A stretch of DNA of 47,146 bases from an uncultured Bacteroidales bacterium (GCA_934675095.1 CAKUPC010000008.1:1-47146); one strand, 5' to 3'. Positions 22,928-31,761 are shown, counted from the first letter of the stretch. Notes: a model not told the origin generated them from the letters alone. Translations and numbers: made by a program.

Positions 22928-23792
22928 CAGGATTGCCAGCCTTGCCGCCCTCGGCTGGCCGGATAACGAAATCTTCATAAGTGAGGGCATAGACGAGAAG
23001 GACGTGCCTGAAGAGGTGCGTGAAGCCATCGAGCACGGACGGCTGAAAAAGCGTGCCGACATAGAGATTGCCGTGGCGCGTGCAGCGGCCACCGGGGCTC
23101 CCGAAGCCGTGAAGCAGTTCAACGAGGTCGTGCGCGACAAAAGCTTCAGCATCTCGAAGCTCGACCTGTTCGGAGGTCCGGAAGACCAGGGCGCGTTCGA
23201 GCGGATTCAGGACTACATCGCCGGCGGAAGCAGGGGAGACCTCTCACAGAAGGAGCAGGTGTATATCGACCTTCTGACCATGATATATTCTCTCGACGGT
23301 CAGTGGGGAAAGCGGCGCACCGTCAAGTTCCTCACTTCAAAGCCGTTCTCCTTCTCCTACGAGCAGGCGTCCAACATGTACGCCGAGGCAATCGAGATGT
23401 TCTTCGCCAACCGCAAAGTGTCAAAAGAGGCGATGCGTGCGAAGATGGCGGACCAGTACGACACTCTCTACGCCCTCGCGATGCAGAATGCCAGGACCAC
23501 CAAGGACTTCGAGATTGCGGCCGGCATCCTCTCCTGCAAGGCAAAGGTTTTGAGGCTCGATCAGGACGACCCGCAGCAGCTGCCTGCCGAGAACTACGGC
23601 AAGCAGTTCCGCGTGCTCTCGCTTTCTCCGGAGGTCATAGGGCTTCCGAGGGCGAACAGGGACGAAGTGGCCAGGCAGATTGACGGCATCGTGGCTCCTG
23701 AGGCCGTGAAGAAGCGCCTCCGGGTCGATGCCGGCATTGATGATCTTGACATCGTAAAATTCATGGACAATGTCGTACAGGAAGAAAGTTAA
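22896..23792 (+). CDS. Terminase small subunit (by position)
   Basis: A 298-aa protein whose gene overlaps the large terminase gene by 23 nt. The first 60 residues contain a helix-turn-helix-like run (IASLAALGWPDNEIFISEG, then EVREAIEHGRLKKRADIEIA) of the type in small terminases that recognise the packaging site. The middle and C-terminal parts are helical and would form the oligomerisation region. Unusually long for a small terminase, but Bacteroidetes phages often have extended ones. The call rests on the HTH-like N-terminus and the overlap with terL. Confidence 0.72.
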   Translation: MNSEEKDDSLDRIASLAALGWPDNEIFISEGIDEKDVPEEVREAIEHGRLKKRADIEIAVARAAATGAPEAVKQFNEVVRDKSFSISKLDLFGGPEDQGAFERIQDYIAGGSRGDLSQKEQVYIDLLTMIYSLDGQWGKRRTVKFLTSKPFSFSYEQASNMYAEAIEMFFANRKVSKEAMRAKMADQYDTLYALAMQNARTTKDFEIAAGILSCKAKVLRLDQDDPQQLPAENYGKQFRVLSLSPEVIGLPRANRDEVARQIDGIVAPEAVKKRLRVDAGIDDLDIVKFMDNVVQEES

Positions 23793-25545
23793 CGTCGAGC
23801 GGACCGAAAGCGCGTCCGTTCAGTACCAGAACAAGTTCGCCCAGCTCGTCGCCCTCGTGGGCGCACGCAAGACCTACTGCGAGCTCGGGCGCGGTTCGGC
23901 CAAGACCACCGACATTCAGGTGGAAAGGCTCATCGACATCATGTTCGACATGCCCGGCGCTCCATGCTGCTGGGTGGCCGACACCTTCAGCAACCTCACG
24001 GCCAACGTCCTGCCTTCCGTCCTGGAGGGTCTTGAACGCAAGGGGTTCAGGGAGGGCGAGCACTATGTCATCGAGAAACAGCCTCCGGAGTTCACCGACG
24101 CCGAGACAAAGAACCTCCCCGACTGGCTCAAGCCACACTTCTGGAAGCCGTTCAACCGGCTCGTCTCATACAAGCGCACCATCATCTTCTTCACAGGGCT
24201 GAACATCCGCTTCGGCTCGCTCGACCGCCCATCGACGCTCGCGGGCGCATCGTATGTCTTCGTGTTCGGGGACGAGGCTAAATATTTCCGTGAGGACAAA
24301 ATCGCCAACCTTCTCAAGGCCGTGCGCGGCTACAGGCAGGAATACGGCAACAGCGTCTTCTACCGGGGCGTGTGCTTCACCTCCGACATGGCCGACGTCT
24401 CCCACATCGGGGAATATGACTGGATGCACAAGGAGGCGGACAATGTGGATAAGACAGCGATACTCACGGTGATAAAGGCGGGACTTGTGTATAACGAGGC
24501 ACTTCATGAATATGTGGCAGCCAAGGACAAATGGCTCGGGACAAAGTCGCCCTCTGACCTTACGGACTGCCGGAACCGCCTACGCACGGCCGAACTCTGG
24601 AAGGCGCGGTGGACGGAACTTCGCAGCCGTCCGGAGGCATCGACCTTCTACATACGCGCGTCGAGTTATGTGAACGCGGACATACTCACGGAGGAGTGGT
24701 TCTCCGATGCCATTGCGGCGAAGCTTCCTGACCTAAACACCGCGATACTCTCCCTCAAGCCGCGCCTCGAAAGCGGCGACCGGTTCTACACCGCGCTCTC
24801 CGCACGGCACTTCTACTACGACGGCATAGACGAGGACGCATACGACCGCCTCGATATGCGTGACGTCGAGGACTGCCGCGTGCTCCGTCATCTTAACCGC
24901 GCCAAGCCGTTGCAGGCGGGCGTGGATTTCGGTAATATGTGCTCGATGACAGTCGGGCAGGAGGGAACGGAACAGGGACATGAGATTCTCAGAGTGCTCA
25001 AGTTCCTCTACACCCTCGCCCCGGAATACACCGAGGATCTCGGCGTGAAGTTCCGCACCTACTTCGCGGCCATGCAGAACCGCGTGCTCTATCTCTACTA
25101 CGACCGCTCCGGCAACGCCTACAAGTCCGTGGGCGAGGACCAGGTCTCAAAGTTCAAGCGTGCCGTGGAGTGGGACGGCAGCAGCAGGACGGGGTGGACG
25201 GTGCACCTGATGTCAATACGCCAGGGCAACATCGGCCAGCCGGAGGAGTATGCCTTCATGCAGGAGCTGATGTCGGAGCGCAACCCTCGTCTGCCTTGGC
25301 TGCGCATCGACGCATACGCCGCCAAGAACCTGAAGATGTCGCTCGAACTTGCCCGCACAAAGGTGAAGTCCGGCGTGGTGTTCAAGGACAAATCAAGCGA
25401 GCGCCTGCCTGTTGCCGAACTGCCGACGCGCTCCACCAACCCGTCGGATTCGTTCAAGTATCTGCTTATGACAAAGGAACGGCGCAAGCTCGCGTCGATG
25501 CGTTCTTCAGCCGCGAAATCCAACCTCGACCCTCAGTTCAAGTAG
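23770..25545 (+). CDS. Terminase large subunit
   Basis: A 591-aa packaging motor. The ATPase domain has a Walker A-type loop ELGRGSAKTT near residue 39 and Walker B YVFVFGDEA near 163, with the acidic pair at its end. The nuclease domain begins near 380 with AGVDFGNM, whose aspartate is the first metal ligand, and continues with YYDRSGNAYKS near 440. It would cleave concatemers and pump DNA into the prohead. Start ATG 23770 overlaps the small subunit. A structured terminator follows at 25545-25628. Confidence 0.9.
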   Translation: MSYRKKVNVERTESASVQYQNKFAQLVALVGARKTYCELGRGSAKTTDIQVERLIDIMFDMPGAPCCWVADTFSNLTANVLPSVLEGLERKGFREGEHYVIEKQPPEFTDAETKNLPDWLKPHFWKPFNRLVSYKRTIIFFTGLNIRFGSLDRPSTLAGASYVFVFGDEAKYFREDKIANLLKAVRGYRQEYGNSVFYRGVCFTSDMADVSHIGEYDWMHKEADNVDKTAILTVIKAGLVYNEALHEYVAAKDKWLGTKSPSDLTDCRNRLRTAELWKARWTELRSRPEASTFYIRASSYVNADILTEEWFSDAIAAKLPDLNTAILSLKPRLESGDRFYTALSARHFYYDGIDEDAYDRLDMRDVEDCRVLRHLNRAKPLQAGVDFGNMCSMTVGQEGTEQGHEILRVLKFLYTLAPEYTEDLGVKFRTYFAAMQNRVLYLYYDRSGNAYKSVGEDQVSKFKRAVEWDGSSRTGWTVHLMSIRQGNIGQPEEYAFMQELMSERNPRLPWLRIDAYAAKNLKMSLELARTKVKSGVVFKDKSSERLPVAELPTRSTNPSDSFKYLLMTKERRKLASMRSSAAKSNLDPQFK

Positions 25546-25628
25546 CCCGGCGCGGGGTCACAGCGTCATATATCACCTTTTTTCTCGTTTGCGACCGCAA
25601 ACGAAAATGAGCGCGGCCGGGCTTTTTT
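25545..25628 (+). terminator. Structured terminator after terminase
   Basis: GCCCGGC (25545-25551) pairs with GCCGGGC (25616-25622), followed by six T. Inside lies a perfect 8-bp hairpin TCGTTTGC-GACC-GCAAACGA (25585-25604). The rest of the gap to 25807 holds a further hairpin CCGCG/CGCGG near 25632-25646 and AT-rich sequence, with no gene that I can support. Confidence 0.75.
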
Positions 25629-25807
25629 GTCCGCGAAGAACGCGGTTTTGCCGGAACGGACGGAGCAAGACATTGACATATAAATATATCCTTGAAAAAT
25701 ATTACCGAAATCATGTAATTTTTCGGGTGTTCGGAATATGAAACCGTCCGTTTCGACGTCGCGTGCGGCCGTTTCTGGCATTGCCGACGGCTCCCGTTTC
25801 CGTGTCC

Positions 25808-25838
25808 TTTGACGGACGGACACAAGGGAGTAGCTTTG
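25808..25838 (+). promoter_or_regulatory. Late promoter for portal and connector genes
   Basis: TTTG (25808-25811), a 19-nt spacer, then TAGCTTTG (25831-25838): a full match to the Bacteroidetes consensus. The ATG at 25843 is only 4 nt further, so the mRNA would have almost no leader. A related sequence (GTGTCCTTT to TAGCTTTGCA-CATG) stands before 38880. Confidence 0.8.
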
Positions 25839-25842
25839 CACC

Positions 25843-26115
25843 ATGGATGTTTATGAAGCGATAGACGAAATGAGACGGCTCAGCTCCGCGGGCAAAACCT
25901 TCAGCTTCTCGTTCATGTCCTGCAACCTTTCCGCGGGAACGAGCGAGGGCGTTGTCTATGTTCCGCACGCGCGGCTCCGCAAGAGGGAATGCAGGGAGCA
26001 TCACCTTCACGCGGACATGGTCGAGGCCTACATCAATCTCGACACCATGGAGAACCGCCGTTTCTACCAGCCGCTTCTGATGACCTTCAACGGAGAAAAA
26101 GTCACATTGAGATGA
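25843..26115 (+). CDS. Small phage protein before portal, unknown
   Basis: A 90-aa protein whose stop overlaps the portal start (ATGA type). It begins MDVYEAIDEMRRLSS and has a beta-rich second half rich in histidine and arginine (HARLRKRECREHHLHAD). No family is named. Its first position in the late operon, directly at the promoter and coupled to the portal, suggests a head-assembly or transcript-associated role. Confidence 0.72.
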   Translation: MDVYEAIDEMRRLSSAGKTFSFSFMSCNLSAGTSEGVVYVPHARLRKRECREHHLHADMVEAYINLDTMENRRFYQPLLMTFNGEKVTLR

Positions 26116-27473
26116 AGAATACGGTTAAGAAGATTTCGGACCATTCCTACGCGCTGCACCTTGAGGACGGGCGGTGCTTCACCCTCTCCAACAGGAGGGA
26201 CAGCAGCCTCGACTCGCTCTTCTGGCAGGCGCAGGACCGCAACTGGGAGTATCTCCCTCACACGATTCAAGGCTACAGGGTGATTCCATACGGCATAGAC
26301 AACCAGCTGCCGACGCGCCTGCGGGACATCCTCGACTCGAACAACCTCGGCCCGGGCATACTCGAACGCCAGATGGGGCTTCTGTTCGGTCAGGGGCTCT
26401 ATCTTTCACAGCTTTCCTTCGAGGAGGGCAAGATTGAGCGGCTGTGGAAGGAGGACAGGGAAATCATGGACTGGCTGGAGAGCTGGGACTATGTCTCCTA
26501 CATCAAGGGCTGCATGACGGACTACCTGCACCTGAAGGGATTCTTCGACGCAAAGTATCTGGAGCGCGGCCACCGCATAGGGCGGAAGCCGAGGATTTCC
26601 TGCCTTGAGCACATCCCCGCGAAGAACGCCCGTCTCGAATGGACGGACAGCCGGGACATCAGGGACGTGCGCCACATCATCGTCGGCGACTTCGAGAACG
26701 CCTGCGTGAGGACGGGCGTGAGGGTCTATCCTGTCTATGACAGGCGGAATCCTGGGAAATACGGGGCTTCGGCCTCATATAACCACACATATTCCTTCGC
26801 CCGCGACTTCTATTCCGTGCCTCAGTACTGGGGTGCGCTCCGCTGGATAGTCCGGGGTTCGGAGATTCCGACAATCTTCAAGTATGTGACGGACAACGGG
26901 ATAAACCTCGCGTACCACATCCATGCTCCGAACGAGTACTGGGACACCAAGCGCGACACCCTGAAGAACATCCATCCCGACTGGGACGACGCGAGGGTGG
27001 AGAAGGAAATCAGCAGCCTGACGTCGGAGCTCCTGACGCAGCTCACCGAGGTTCTTTCGGGCAAGGAGAACGCCGGCAAGTTCTTCTACACGGTGGATAT
27101 TCCGGCCGAGAACGGCGGCGGGGCGGTCTCGTGGAAGATTGAGGCGATTGATCAGAAGATAAAGGATTTCGTGGATTCGCAGCTCAAAATTTCAGAGGCT
27201 TCGGCATCCGCGATTACCTCCGGGATGGGGCTGCATCCGTCTCTGAGCAACGTGATGGTGAACGGAAAGCTGGCATCGGGGTCGGAGTTGCTGTATGCAT
27301 TCAAGCTCTATCTCCTTTCCGACACGGAGATTGCCTCGAACTGCATTCTTGAGCCGATAAACCAGGCGATAGCCTTCAATTTCCCGGGACGCAACCTCAA
27401 GCTGGCGTTCTATCACCAGACGATTCAGGCGGAGGAGGCTGTTCCGACCGATGAACGAGTTAAAAATCAATAG
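26112..27473 (+). CDS. Portal protein
   Basis: A 453-aa protein. Portal-like features: an early GIDNQLPTRLRDILDSN segment, a central stem and wing region with many aromatic residues, and a C-terminal helical clip/crown part (DQKIKDFVDSQLKISEASAS, then SGSELLYAFKLYL). It would form the dodecameric gate for DNA at the head vertex. The longer open frame (from 25989) overlaps the small gene before it; ATG 26112, coupled by 4 nt, is the natural start. The position after terminase and before connectors supports the call; no motif is unique. Confidence 0.8.
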   Translation: MKNTVKKISDHSYALHLEDGRCFTLSNRRDSSLDSLFWQAQDRNWEYLPHTIQGYRVIPYGIDNQLPTRLRDILDSNNLGPGILERQMGLLFGQGLYLSQLSFEEGKIERLWKEDREIMDWLESWDYVSYIKGCMTDYLHLKGFFDAKYLERGHRIGRKPRISCLEHIPAKNARLEWTDSRDIRDVRHIIVGDFENACVRTGVRVYPVYDRRNPGKYGASASYNHTYSFARDFYSVPQYWGALRWIVRGSEIPTIFKYVTDNGINLAYHIHAPNEYWDTKRDTLKNIHPDWDDARVEKEISSLTSELLTQLTEVLSGKENAGKFFYTVDIPAENGGGAVSWKIEAIDQKIKDFVDSQLKISEASASAITSGMGLHPSLSNVMVNGKLASGSELLYAFKLYLLSDTEIASNCILEPINQAIAFNFPGRNLKLAFYHQTIQAEEAVPTDERVKNQ

Positions 27474-27475
27474 AT

Positions 27476-28402
27476 ATGCTGTTTGACAAAGTACAGAACG
27501 GTTCAGAGGAACTGAACTCCCTGACGGGGCAGTGGTTCGCATCCACGCCGTACTATCTCATTCGTACCGAGATTGATTTTGCCGCGCAGGAACTCGGCTC
27601 CATTGTGGGGCAGGAGGTCGTCGATGCGGCTGAAAAGGCCTATGAAGGGGGCACTGACGCGGATTTCGTCGATGCCGTACGGCTTCCGGTGGCGTTCCGG
27701 GCGATTGCGCGCTATGCGCAGCTCTCCGGCGTGAGCCATGAGGGGACGGGCAGGAAGGTGAAGATGGACGACAACGAGAAGATTCCGTTCGAGTGGATGA
27801 TTGACCGCGACGACAGGGCGATGCTCGACCGCTACTACAGGGCTCTCGACGCGCTCTACCGCTATCTTGAGAAGAACGAGGTTCCGAACTGGATGTCATC
27901 TCCCGTCCGCGAGCTCTCGGCACGCTGCATCGTGAGGAGCATCGGCGAATTTGAGCGCTTCTATCCGGTCGATGGCAGCCAGTACGCATGGCATCTGTTC
28001 GTTCCGCTGATTGTCGATGCACAGGAGAATGTCGTTGAGCCTTTCGTGGGCGAGGAGGTCTGGGAACGCATCCTTGCGGCTCCGGATTCCGGCGATGCCA
28101 CGGCTCTGAGGCTCCGTTCACGCGCCGCGCTCCTTGCGGTGCTCACGGCTCTCGTGACGGCCGCACGGCGCTGGTCTCTCGACGTGCTTCCGCTTTCGGT
28201 TGCGCGGCGCTTCAGCCCGTCCTATCAGGGCAACCGTGAAAGCCGGGCGGCTGAAACGCGCGAGATTGACTGGTTTATTGAGAAGACGGCCGCTCAGATT
28301 GCCGAGGCAAAGGACGAACTGAAGAAGCTTGCCGGAGGGGCGGGCGAAGCCTGTCTGTTGCCGAAAAACGATCCTGCGAACAAATTTGCGACTGTGGTAT
28401 GA
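27476..28402 (+). CDS. Head-tail connector candidate (DUF6712-like)
   Basis: A 308-aa, mostly helical protein beginning MLFDKVQNGSEELNSL, resembling the DUF6712 proteins found after portals in Bacteroidetes phages. It begins 2 nt after the portal stop and overlaps the next gene by 4 nt. Helical adaptor proteins of this kind dock beneath the portal. The family name is from memory of its features and needs a profile search. Confidence 0.68.
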   Translation: MLFDKVQNGSEELNSLTGQWFASTPYYLIRTEIDFAAQELGSIVGQEVVDAAEKAYEGGTDADFVDAVRLPVAFRAIARYAQLSGVSHEGTGRKVKMDDNEKIPFEWMIDRDDRAMLDRYYRALDALYRYLEKNEVPNWMSSPVRELSARCIVRSIGEFERFYPVDGSQYAWHLFVPLIVDAQENVVEPFVGEEVWERILAAPDSGDATALRLRSRAALLAVLTALVTAARRWSLDVLPLSVARRFSPSYQGNRESRAAETREIDWFIEKTAAQIAEAKDELKKLAGGAGEACLLPKNDPANKFATVV

Positions 28403-29292
28403 CGGAGATTGTGATATATGAGACCGGGGAGCGGCTTTCGTTGCCCTCGTCATGGGACGAGATGACTCCGGAACAGGTTCAGTTCGTGTTCCGTACCTAC
28501 GGCGAATGCATCCTGCGCGGCGGGTCTCCGCTGGAGTTCAATGTCAGAGTGCTCAGTCACTTGCTCGGGCTGCGCTTTTCGCGTCGGACAATGCTTGCGG
28601 AGCGCCTTTCCGGCGACGAGCCGACGCGCCTTGACGAGAATCTGGCGATGCTCTGCGACCGCTGCCTCGGATTCCTTCTTGAAGTGGAGCCTCAGACCCT
28701 GCAATGCCGGCTGACCTTCGACTCGGTGACGAATCCTCTGCCGATGGTGCGGAGCGGGCGTTTCCGCCTCTACGGCCCCGCTGACTTGCTTCAGGACCTC
28801 ACTTTCGGGGAGTTCCGGCACGCGGCCGTTGCCATGCAGGCCTTTCTGCGCTCCGGAAAGGAGGCTGAACTCGACGAGTGCATAGTCTTTCTCTACAGGA
28901 GGCGATGCTCGAAGCCGAACAGGGCGGGACGGCGTGTGATTGCGGTGGATTCCTCGAACATCGAGAGGGAAACACGGCTCGCGGCGCGGCTTGAGCCGTG
29001 GCAGAAGAACCTCATTCTCCTGTGGTTCGCGTCCTGCCTGAAGTTTCTCCAGACGCAGGACATAGCCATAGACGGCGAAACGGTGGAACTCGGGCGGCTG
29101 TTTGCCGGTGACGGGGACGAGCGCGGAGGCTACGGTTTCGGCTGGAACGACCTCACCGTGCAGATTGCCAAAGACCAGAGCATAGGGAACATCGAGCGCG
29201 TGGATGAGGAACCGCTTTTCTCCATTCTCGGCATCATGTGGCACAATTTCAAGGAACAGAAACGATATGAAGCGATTTCAAAGGCTCATTAG
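28399..29292 (+). CDS. Phage structural or assembly protein, unknown
   Basis: A 297-aa protein coupled to the gene before it by ATGA and overlapping the next by 26 nt. It starts MTEIVIYETGERLSLPSSWDE and is helical, with a basic stretch near 170 (RRCSKPNRAGRR). No domain is recognised. Its place in the connector block suggests a role at the head-tail junction. Confidence 0.7.
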   Translation: MTEIVIYETGERLSLPSSWDEMTPEQVQFVFRTYGECILRGGSPLEFNVRVLSHLLGLRFSRRTMLAERLSGDEPTRLDENLAMLCDRCLGFLLEVEPQTLQCRLTFDSVTNPLPMVRSGRFRLYGPADLLQDLTFGEFRHAAVAMQAFLRSGKEAELDECIVFLYRRRCSKPNRAGRRVIAVDSSNIERETRLAARLEPWQKNLILLWFASCLKFLQTQDIAIDGETVELGRLFAGDGDERGGYGFGWNDLTVQIAKDQSIGNIERVDEEPLFSILGIMWHNFKEQKRYEAISKAH

Positions 29293-29704
29293 CCTCACGG
29301 AGTACATCGAGGGCTTTTCCCTCCCCGGCATCAGTCCCATAGTGACGACCGCGCAGGCGGACGCGACCTCGAAGCTCCAGCACCTTTCGGGCGTTCAGGT
29401 GCTCGCGGCGCGTCCTGAATGCCGTCAGCAGGGCGACACGGATTCCTACAGCTCCGTGATTTCGACGGCGTTCTTCGTCGTCTCCAAGGGACTCGGCGCG
29501 GCGAACACACCTGAGCGCGAACGCAAGCAGTTCCGCGAACTCCTCGACATCGCCTCGCGGATTGTCGAGCGCGTGGCCGGCGACTCCACCTCCGGAGCCT
29601 GCGGGCTTCTTTCGGGGCTGTCTCTCGCGGCCGTCGAGATTGTTCCCGAAGCCTCCATTTTCGGCGGCTGGCTCGGCTACAGCGTCGAGCTCTCATTCGA
29701 GTAG
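29267..29704 (+). CDS. Head-tail junction protein candidate
   Basis: A 145-aa protein starting at ATG 29267 (the longer frame lies within the previous gene). It begins with MKRFQRLISLTEYIEGF and has an alanine/serine-rich middle and a hydrophobic end (ASIFGGWLGYSVELSF). Size and place fit head-closure or tail-terminator proteins. Not recognised by motif. Confidence 0.65.
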   Translation: MKRFQRLISLTEYIEGFSLPGISPIVTTAQADATSKLQHLSGVQVLAARPECRQQGDTDSYSSVISTAFFVVSKGLGAANTPERERKQFRELLDIASRIVERVAGDSTSGACGLLSGLSLAAVEIVPEASIFGGWLGYSVELSFE

Positions 29705-29710
29705 TCGGCC

Positions 29711-30082
29711 ATGTCAGTGAAGGCACGCTTCATACGCAATGTTCTGGAGGAAGAGGGCGGCTCGATGCTCCGCCGTCAGAGTTCCGCCATTCTCTCCAAG
29801 TTGGAGACGCGCACAGGCACGCTTGAAAGGTCCCGCTCGGTCTCGGTGGCCTCCGCGTCCGACTCGTTTGACGGCAAGCTGACCTTTCAGCACGTCGCCT
29901 ACGAGCGCTACCTCGACCTCCGCCGTCTCCGCTACGGCTCCAAGGTGGTTTCCCGCCGCCGTCGCATCCACAACCGCTACGTCTTCGGAGCCTACTCCCG
30001 CATCGCCGAACGCCTCATGTACGAGTTCACCGACGAGGTCGCCGCCGCCATCCGCCAACAGATTGAAAATGAATCGCTCTGA
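29711..30082 (+). CDS. Tail-completion-like protein
   Basis: A 123-aa very basic protein (KVVSRRRRIHNRYVF near residue 78) with helical termini. Its size, charge and location at the end of the connector block resemble HK97 gp10-like or Neck1-type proteins. It is the last structural gene before the inserted toxin-antitoxin pair; the next tail genes resume only at 32724. Confidence 0.62.
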   Translation: MSVKARFIRNVLEEEGGSMLRRQSSAILSKLETRTGTLERSRSVSVASASDSFDGKLTFQHVAYERYLDLRRLRYGSKVVSRRRRIHNRYVFGAYSRIAERLMYEFTDEVAAAIRQQIENESL

Positions 30083-30088
30083 CGCAAA

Positions 30089-30141
30089 GTGTTAATAAAT
30101 ATATAAATAAATCAATAAATAAATTTTTGTTGCTATCTTTG
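30089..30141 (+). promoter_or_regulatory. AT-repeat promoter of the Panacea TA pair
   Basis: A run of AAAT tetranucleotides (about 30090-30125) leads to TATCTTTG (30134-30141). The same plan (tetranucleotide run, then TATCTTTG) stands before both accessory cassettes. It gives a leader of about 15 nt to ATG 30162. Confidence 0.65.
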
Positions 30142-30161
30142 CGGGACATTTGGAAGCATAT

Positions 30162-30722
30162 ATGGACGCATTTGAGCAGAAATCTTTATTGGAGGCGGTT
30201 CTTTACATTCTCAAGAGAACCGGGGGGATTGGATACTATCAGGTGTTCAAGATTCTCTATTTCGCAGAAAAGAACCATCTTGCGAAGTGGGGAAGCAGCA
30301 TGATTCCCGACCGTTTCTGCGCATTGGAAAACGGGCCGGTTCCGACATACTTGTACGATGCGTTGCGCGGTCACAGCCGTCGCGAATGTCCCGGGCTTCA
30401 GGAACTTCTGAAGGAAGGAGTCCAGAACGGCAGTGAGGATGCCTCCTACATTCTCACCGCACGCCGTGACCCGGACATGAACTATCTCTCAAAATCGGAA
30501 ATAGCCGAACTCGACCGCTCGATTGCAGAGAATCTTCCGCTTTCCTTCGCTGAATTGAAGAACAAATCCCATGACAGCGCATGGAGTGAAGCCTATTACA
30601 GCAAGCATTCCGGGCGCAAGTATATGGATCCGGTTCTCATGGCCGAAGCCGCCGATGCCGACAAAAGCACCATCGCCTATCTGAAGGACAGTCTTGAACT
30701 TCAAAGTGCCTGTACCCGATGA
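30162..30722 (+). CDS. Panacea-domain antitoxin (SocA/DUF4065-like)
   Basis: A 186-aa protein with a Panacea-type domain over about residues 8-130 (KILYFAEKNHLAKWGSSMIP, then DRFCALENGPVP and a YLYDAL helix), the domain found in antitoxins that can pair with many toxin folds (PanAT systems). The ATG at 30162 (MDAFEQKSL) is preferred over a TTG 12 nt upstream. It overlaps the next gene by 4 nt (ATGA), the usual toxin-antitoxin coupling. It interrupts the tail operon and brings its own promoter. Expected role: neutralising the partner encoded next; such phage-borne pairs often act against competing phages. Confidence 0.8.
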   Translation: MDAFEQKSLLEAVLYILKRTGGIGYYQVFKILYFAEKNHLAKWGSSMIPDRFCALENGPVPTYLYDALRGHSRRECPGLQELLKEGVQNGSEDASYILTARRDPDMNYLSKSEIAELDRSIAENLPLSFAELKNKSHDSAWSEAYYSKHSGRKYMDPVLMAEAADADKSTIAYLKDSLELQSACTR

Positions 30723-31168
30723 ACCTTTCGGATTTCCTTTCCTCTGATGTCCTCGATTCTCTGACTCGCTCGACAGTTTCCGTCGGTGACGTGTGGAGAA
30801 TCCGGCTTTATTCGGAAAACGGGATAACTCCGAAAGCCGGTGACGATTCCAGAAACAAGTTTCTTGTCATATTGGGTTTTGACAATGAGGGAAACATATA
30901 TGGCGGCGTGGTAATCAATTCGAGAATCAACGACCGCATTCCCGTTGCCCTTCAGGACTTACAGATGCCGATAAGGAAATCCGCCTACCCGTTCCTTGAC
31001 CACGATTCTTTCGTGGATTGTTCGAAGTTGATGGTCGTCCGCGCCGAAACCTTTGCCAAATGGGAGTTCAAAGGCATCATTTCACAGGACGACATAGAAC
31101 TCATCGCCGGCACCCTCCGCGAAAGTCCGCTCGTGACAGCCGCCACCCTTGCCCGATTCTCAATTTGA
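30719..31168 (+). CDS. Toxin partner of the Panacea pair, PemK/MazF-like candidate
   Basis: A 149-aa protein. The segment GDVWRIRLYSEN, followed by NKFLVILGFD and GGVVINSRIN, resembles the start of MazF/PemK-like folds (a GDVW-type opening and a beta barrel). Its C-terminal part (SQDDIELIAGTLRESP) is helical. If correct it would be an endoribonuclease acting on mRNA or tRNA. Alternative: another PanT toxin fold. The pairing with the Panacea gene by overlap is firm; the enzymatic class is moderate. Confidence 0.68.
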   Translation: MNLSDFLSSDVLDSLTRSTVSVGDVWRIRLYSENGITPKAGDDSRNKFLVILGFDNEGNIYGGVVINSRINDRIPVALQDLQMPIRKSAYPFLDHDSFVDCSKLMVVRAETFAKWEFKGIISQDDIELIAGTLRESPLVTAATLARFSI

Positions 31169-31244
31169 GGCTGAACTCGACGAGGCGTTGTCCTCCATTC
31201 TTCACAAGGACCTCGAACACAAGATAATTTTCTGCGAGGAGTGA
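31164..31244 (+). pseudogene. 3' remnant of a disrupted tail-region gene
   Basis: In the frame after the toxin, 26 codons read FEAELDEALSSILHKDLEHK and so on to a TGA at 31242, with codon use like the structural genes (many CTC, GAC, GAG). No start or upstream portion exists in that frame; a stop closes it near 31138. It looks like the tail of a gene whose front was replaced when the TA pair was inserted. Confidence 0.45.
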
Positions 31245-31282
31245 TTTTTGCAAGGAAGTTAATGAATAAACAAAATGTGGTT

Positions 31283-31501
31283 ATGAGTTCAGTGGATCCT
31301 TTCTTCTATGGTATGGCGCTGGCCAGCAAGATTTTCAGTGTTGTTGCTGTTATTCTTGTCGTTTGCTTCATATTTTGCGGTCTTGACACTGTTGGGTGGA
31401 TTTCTGTCGGAATAGCCGTAATCATATTTATTCCAATTATGATTCTACTTGACAAACGCAAGAAAGAGAGGGAAAAAGAACCTTGGAAGCATGACATTTA
31501 G
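31283..31501 (+). CDS. Array member 1: two-helix membrane protein
   Basis: A 72-aa protein with start type A (MSSVDPFFYGMALASK) and end type 2 (KKEREKEPWKHD). Two hydrophobic helices are separated by a short loop containing GLDTVGW, and a lysine-rich tail probably faces the cytoplasm. The ATG at 31283 is chosen by alignment with members 4 and 5, although the frame opens earlier. Function unknown. Confidence 0.72.
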   Translation: MSSVDPFFYGMALASKIFSVVAVILVVCFIFCGLDTVGWISVGIAVIIFIPIMILLDKRKKEREKEPWKHDI

Positions 31502-31539
31502 TTTGATTTTGTAGGAATGAACTCTAAAATGATTTGGGT

Positions 31540-31761
31540 ATGACACTTAATGATATGTTTTTCGGGCTTTTGAGAGGCAGCGGTGATGTTTTCCGTACAA
31601 TAGGCATAATTGTAGTGGCAATCATATTCGTTATGGTTCTTTGCTGCGGTTCAAGTCTTGAAAACTGGATATGCATTGGTGTTGGGGGCATTACTGGAGT
31701 ATTGTTGGCCGCATGGGATGTTCACCGCAAAAAGAAAAAAAGTGAAAATCCTTGGAAATAG
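31540..31761 (+). CDS. Array member 2: two-helix membrane protein
   Basis: A 73-aa protein with start type B (MTLNDMFFGLLRGSG) and end type 1 (AAWDVHRKKKKSENPW). Two helices of about 20 residues flank a loop with SSLENW. Start ATG 31540 matches member 3. It combines a front like member 3 with an end like member 5. Confidence 0.72.
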   Translation: MTLNDMFFGLLRGSGDVFRTIGIIVVAIIFVMVLCCGSSLENWICIGVGGITGVLLAAWDVHRKKKKSENPWK

